Shown piece by piece: positions 15,139-16,407 of a stretch of 16,407 nt of DNA. Positions within the stretch are counted from its first letter, which is position 1. Every line of letters starts with the position of its first letter. The notes beneath the pieces are model-generated. The model was not told where the DNA came from. It saw nothing but the letters and a program-made list of their open reading frames with translations, and searched no databases. Made by a program: the position numbers and the translations under genes. Source of the stretch: Planctomycetaceae bacterium (GTDB lineage Bacteria; Planctomycetota; Planctomycetia; Pirellulales; Pirellulaceae); assembly GCA_003501565.1 (NCBI GenBank), contig DNPC01000610.1, forward strand, positions 5,163 through 21,569, read 5' to 3'.

Positions 15139-16407
15139 ATGGACGACAGACTGACAAAACGACTTGGTCAAATCGGCACCCGGCTGCGGGCCTTTGATTT
15201 GGGTTGGCAACTTACCGCCGTCATTGGATTGTCAGCGTTTGTCGCTTGGTGTTTGACGCAGCTGTCTGGCACAATTGCGATTGATAGTGCCATTCGCCTC
15301 CTGTGGGCATCGACGACCGGTGTGTGCGTTTTCTTGGTTTCGGTCTTCGCACTCCGCCGCTACCGTCAACTGCCCAAAGTCGCCCAACGCGTTGAAGAAT
15401 TCTTCCCGGCCCTGAACCAGCAACTCGTAACAGCTTGTTCGATTCCGAGGGAAGAAGCACAGGGATATCTAAGCGGAGCAGTTGTCAACGGTGTAATCAG
15501 GCACGATTTTGCCAACGGTTGGAAACGGGTTATGCCAGCGGGCCGGTTGGTCGTTGCTTGGGTCAGCCTACTACCCGCCGTGATTTGCCTCATGATTTGT
15601 GCTGCCTCGTTGTGGGATGCCCCGCGACAACCTATGGTCTCCGCCGCAGACATTCCACCGGCCGAACTACCGTTGCCAACTGAAGTTACTGTTGTTCCAG
15701 GTTCGGTTGAGGTAGAGCGTGGTAGCAGTGTCGTGTTCACTGTGACCTTTCCCGATGATGAACCGAATGAGGTTTGGTGGTTGGCAGCTCCGACGGGCGA
15801 AATTGGGCTGACCGATCGCAGCAGGGCGGAGGAGTTTTGGGAACAACAGCTCCTTGCAGCTCGCGGATCGTCAGATTTGCTGGACGATTCGGTACGTCCG
15901 ATGAACGCAACCATGAATCGGAACGAGTTTGGTGCCTACGTTAGCAACGTAGAGGAGTCCTTTGCTTACGTGATTCATTTCGATGGCCAGTTCACTGAGA
16001 CGTTCGATGTCACTGTCTTCGAGTATCCTGAACTGGTACGCGCCGACGCAATCGTTAGCCAACCTGCTTATACGGGTGCCAAAACCCAAGAGATCATTGA
16101 CACGCGGCGAATCACCGTAGCCGAAGACTCAGTAGTTGAATGGAAGTTGTATTTGAACAAGCCAGTCGAGACTTGCTGGCTAGTTCCAACCGGTAATCGC
16201 GAAGATGTGGAAGTTGTCCCACCAGTCGAGTTGAAAAACTCGGCTTCCGATCCACTCGTGTGGACGACTGAACTAACACTCACCGAAACTACGAAATGGG
16301 AGTTAAGGCTTGTCGATAAAAAACAGCGTGAAAACGCTGAAACTGTTTATCTCCGCGCCAACGTGATCTCGAACAAACAGCCCAAGATCGAACTGACAAG
16401 CCAAGGA
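15139..16407 (+). CDS. Large membrane protein with Ig-like extracytoplasmic domains (DUF4175-like), 5' part
   Basis: 423 codons open to the right edge, so the 3' part is missing. An in-frame TGA at 15130 and the ATG at 15139 fix the start; GGTG seven nt before it is a weak Shine-Dalgarno. Topology: residues 1-20 charged, membrane segments near 23-42 and 52-72, a cytoplasmic-looking loop (RRYRQLPKVAQRVEEFFPAL, up to NGWKRVMPAGR), and a third segment near 136-158. The exported part has Ig-like beta repeats, first TEVTVVPGSVEVERGSSVVF near 181, then FEYPELVRADAIVSQPAYTG and DTRRITVAEDSVVEWKLYLN. This layout matches large planctomycete proteins annotated as DUF4175-like or uncharacterised that follow BatA-type genes; assignment is from memory of the family. 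It is the sixth gene of the plus-strand run, 73 nt after the BatA-type stop. Confidence 0.75.
   Translation, partial: MDDRLTKRLGQIGTRLRAFDLGWQLTAVIGLSAFVAWCLTQLSGTIAIDSAIRLLWASTTGVCVFLVSVFALRRYRQLPKVAQRVEEFFPALNQQLVTACSIPREEAQGYLSGAVVNGVIRHDFANGWKRVMPAGRLVVAWVSLLPAVICLMICAASLWDAPRQPMVSAADIPPAELPLPTEVTVVPGSVEVERGSSVVFTVTFPDDEPNEVWWLAAPTGEIGLTDRSRAEEFWEQQLLAARGSSDLLDDSVRPMNATMNRNEFGAYVSNVEESFAYVIHFDGQFTETFDVTVFEYPELVRADAIVSQPAYTGAKTQEIIDTRRITVAEDSVVEWKLYLNKPVETCWLVPTGNREDVEVVPPVELKNSASDPLVWTTELTLTETTKWELRLVDKKQRENAETVYLRANVISNKQPKIELTSQG

Noticed and set aside
15366..15914. 182-codon minus-strand open frame opposite the last gene
   Set aside because: The plus frame encodes coherent membrane and Ig-like segments; the antisense product is Ser/Thr/Arg-rich with no family features.

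Overview
The window looks like chromosomal DNA of a planctomycete, probably a Pirellulaceae relative of Rhodopirellula. This is inferred from the gene families: a Tat-exported Gfo/Idh/MocA oxidoreductase, a secreted sialate O-acetylesterase-like SGNH hydrolase, a DUF4159 protein, and a co-directional MoxR / DUF58 / BatA-type vWA / Ig-like membrane protein series. GC content is moderate and starts are mixed (ATG, GTG, TTG). I see no rRNA, tRNA, CRISPR array, insertion sequence or phage gene.

Left part (1-2549). The 3' end of a cysteine-desulfurase-like PLP enzyme enters from the left edge. Its PLP-binding motifs are intact, but Gln occupies the expected catalytic-Cys position. After a 178-nt gap holding two stem-loops comes a secreted SGNH esterase. 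A strong intrinsic terminator, oriented for the opposite strand, separates it from the next gene.

Middle part (2549-6544), minus strand. From right to left: a secreted cyclophilin-type peptidyl-prolyl isomerase with a long helical N-terminal half, a lone iron(III)-type ABC substrate-binding protein, and a Tat-signal Gfo/Idh/MocA oxidoreductase. Two identical 14-bp repeats, each imperfectly palindromic, lie just upstream of the binding-protein gene and look like a tandem operator.

A gap of about 590 nt (6545-7135) separates the minus-strand block from the divergent right-hand block. I recognise no gene in it.

Right part (7136-16407), plus strand. Six consecutive genes: a TPR protein with an embedded HEXXH metallopeptidase domain, a DUF4159 protein 4 nt downstream, a MoxR AAA+ ATPase, a DUF58 protein overlapping by 1 nt a BatA-type membrane vWA protein, and the 5' part of a large membrane protein with Ig-like exported domains (423 codons, running off the right edge). 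This resembles the MoxR-vWA (Bat/aerotolerance-type) gene sets, in which a cytoplasmic AAA+ ATPase works with MIDAS-containing vWA proteins at the membrane. Linking the TPR-metallopeptidase and DUF4159 proteins to it rests on shared orientation and spacing only. No wholly new system can be demonstrated here; the best leads are this extended cluster, the Cys-less desulfurase and the tandem operator-like repeat.
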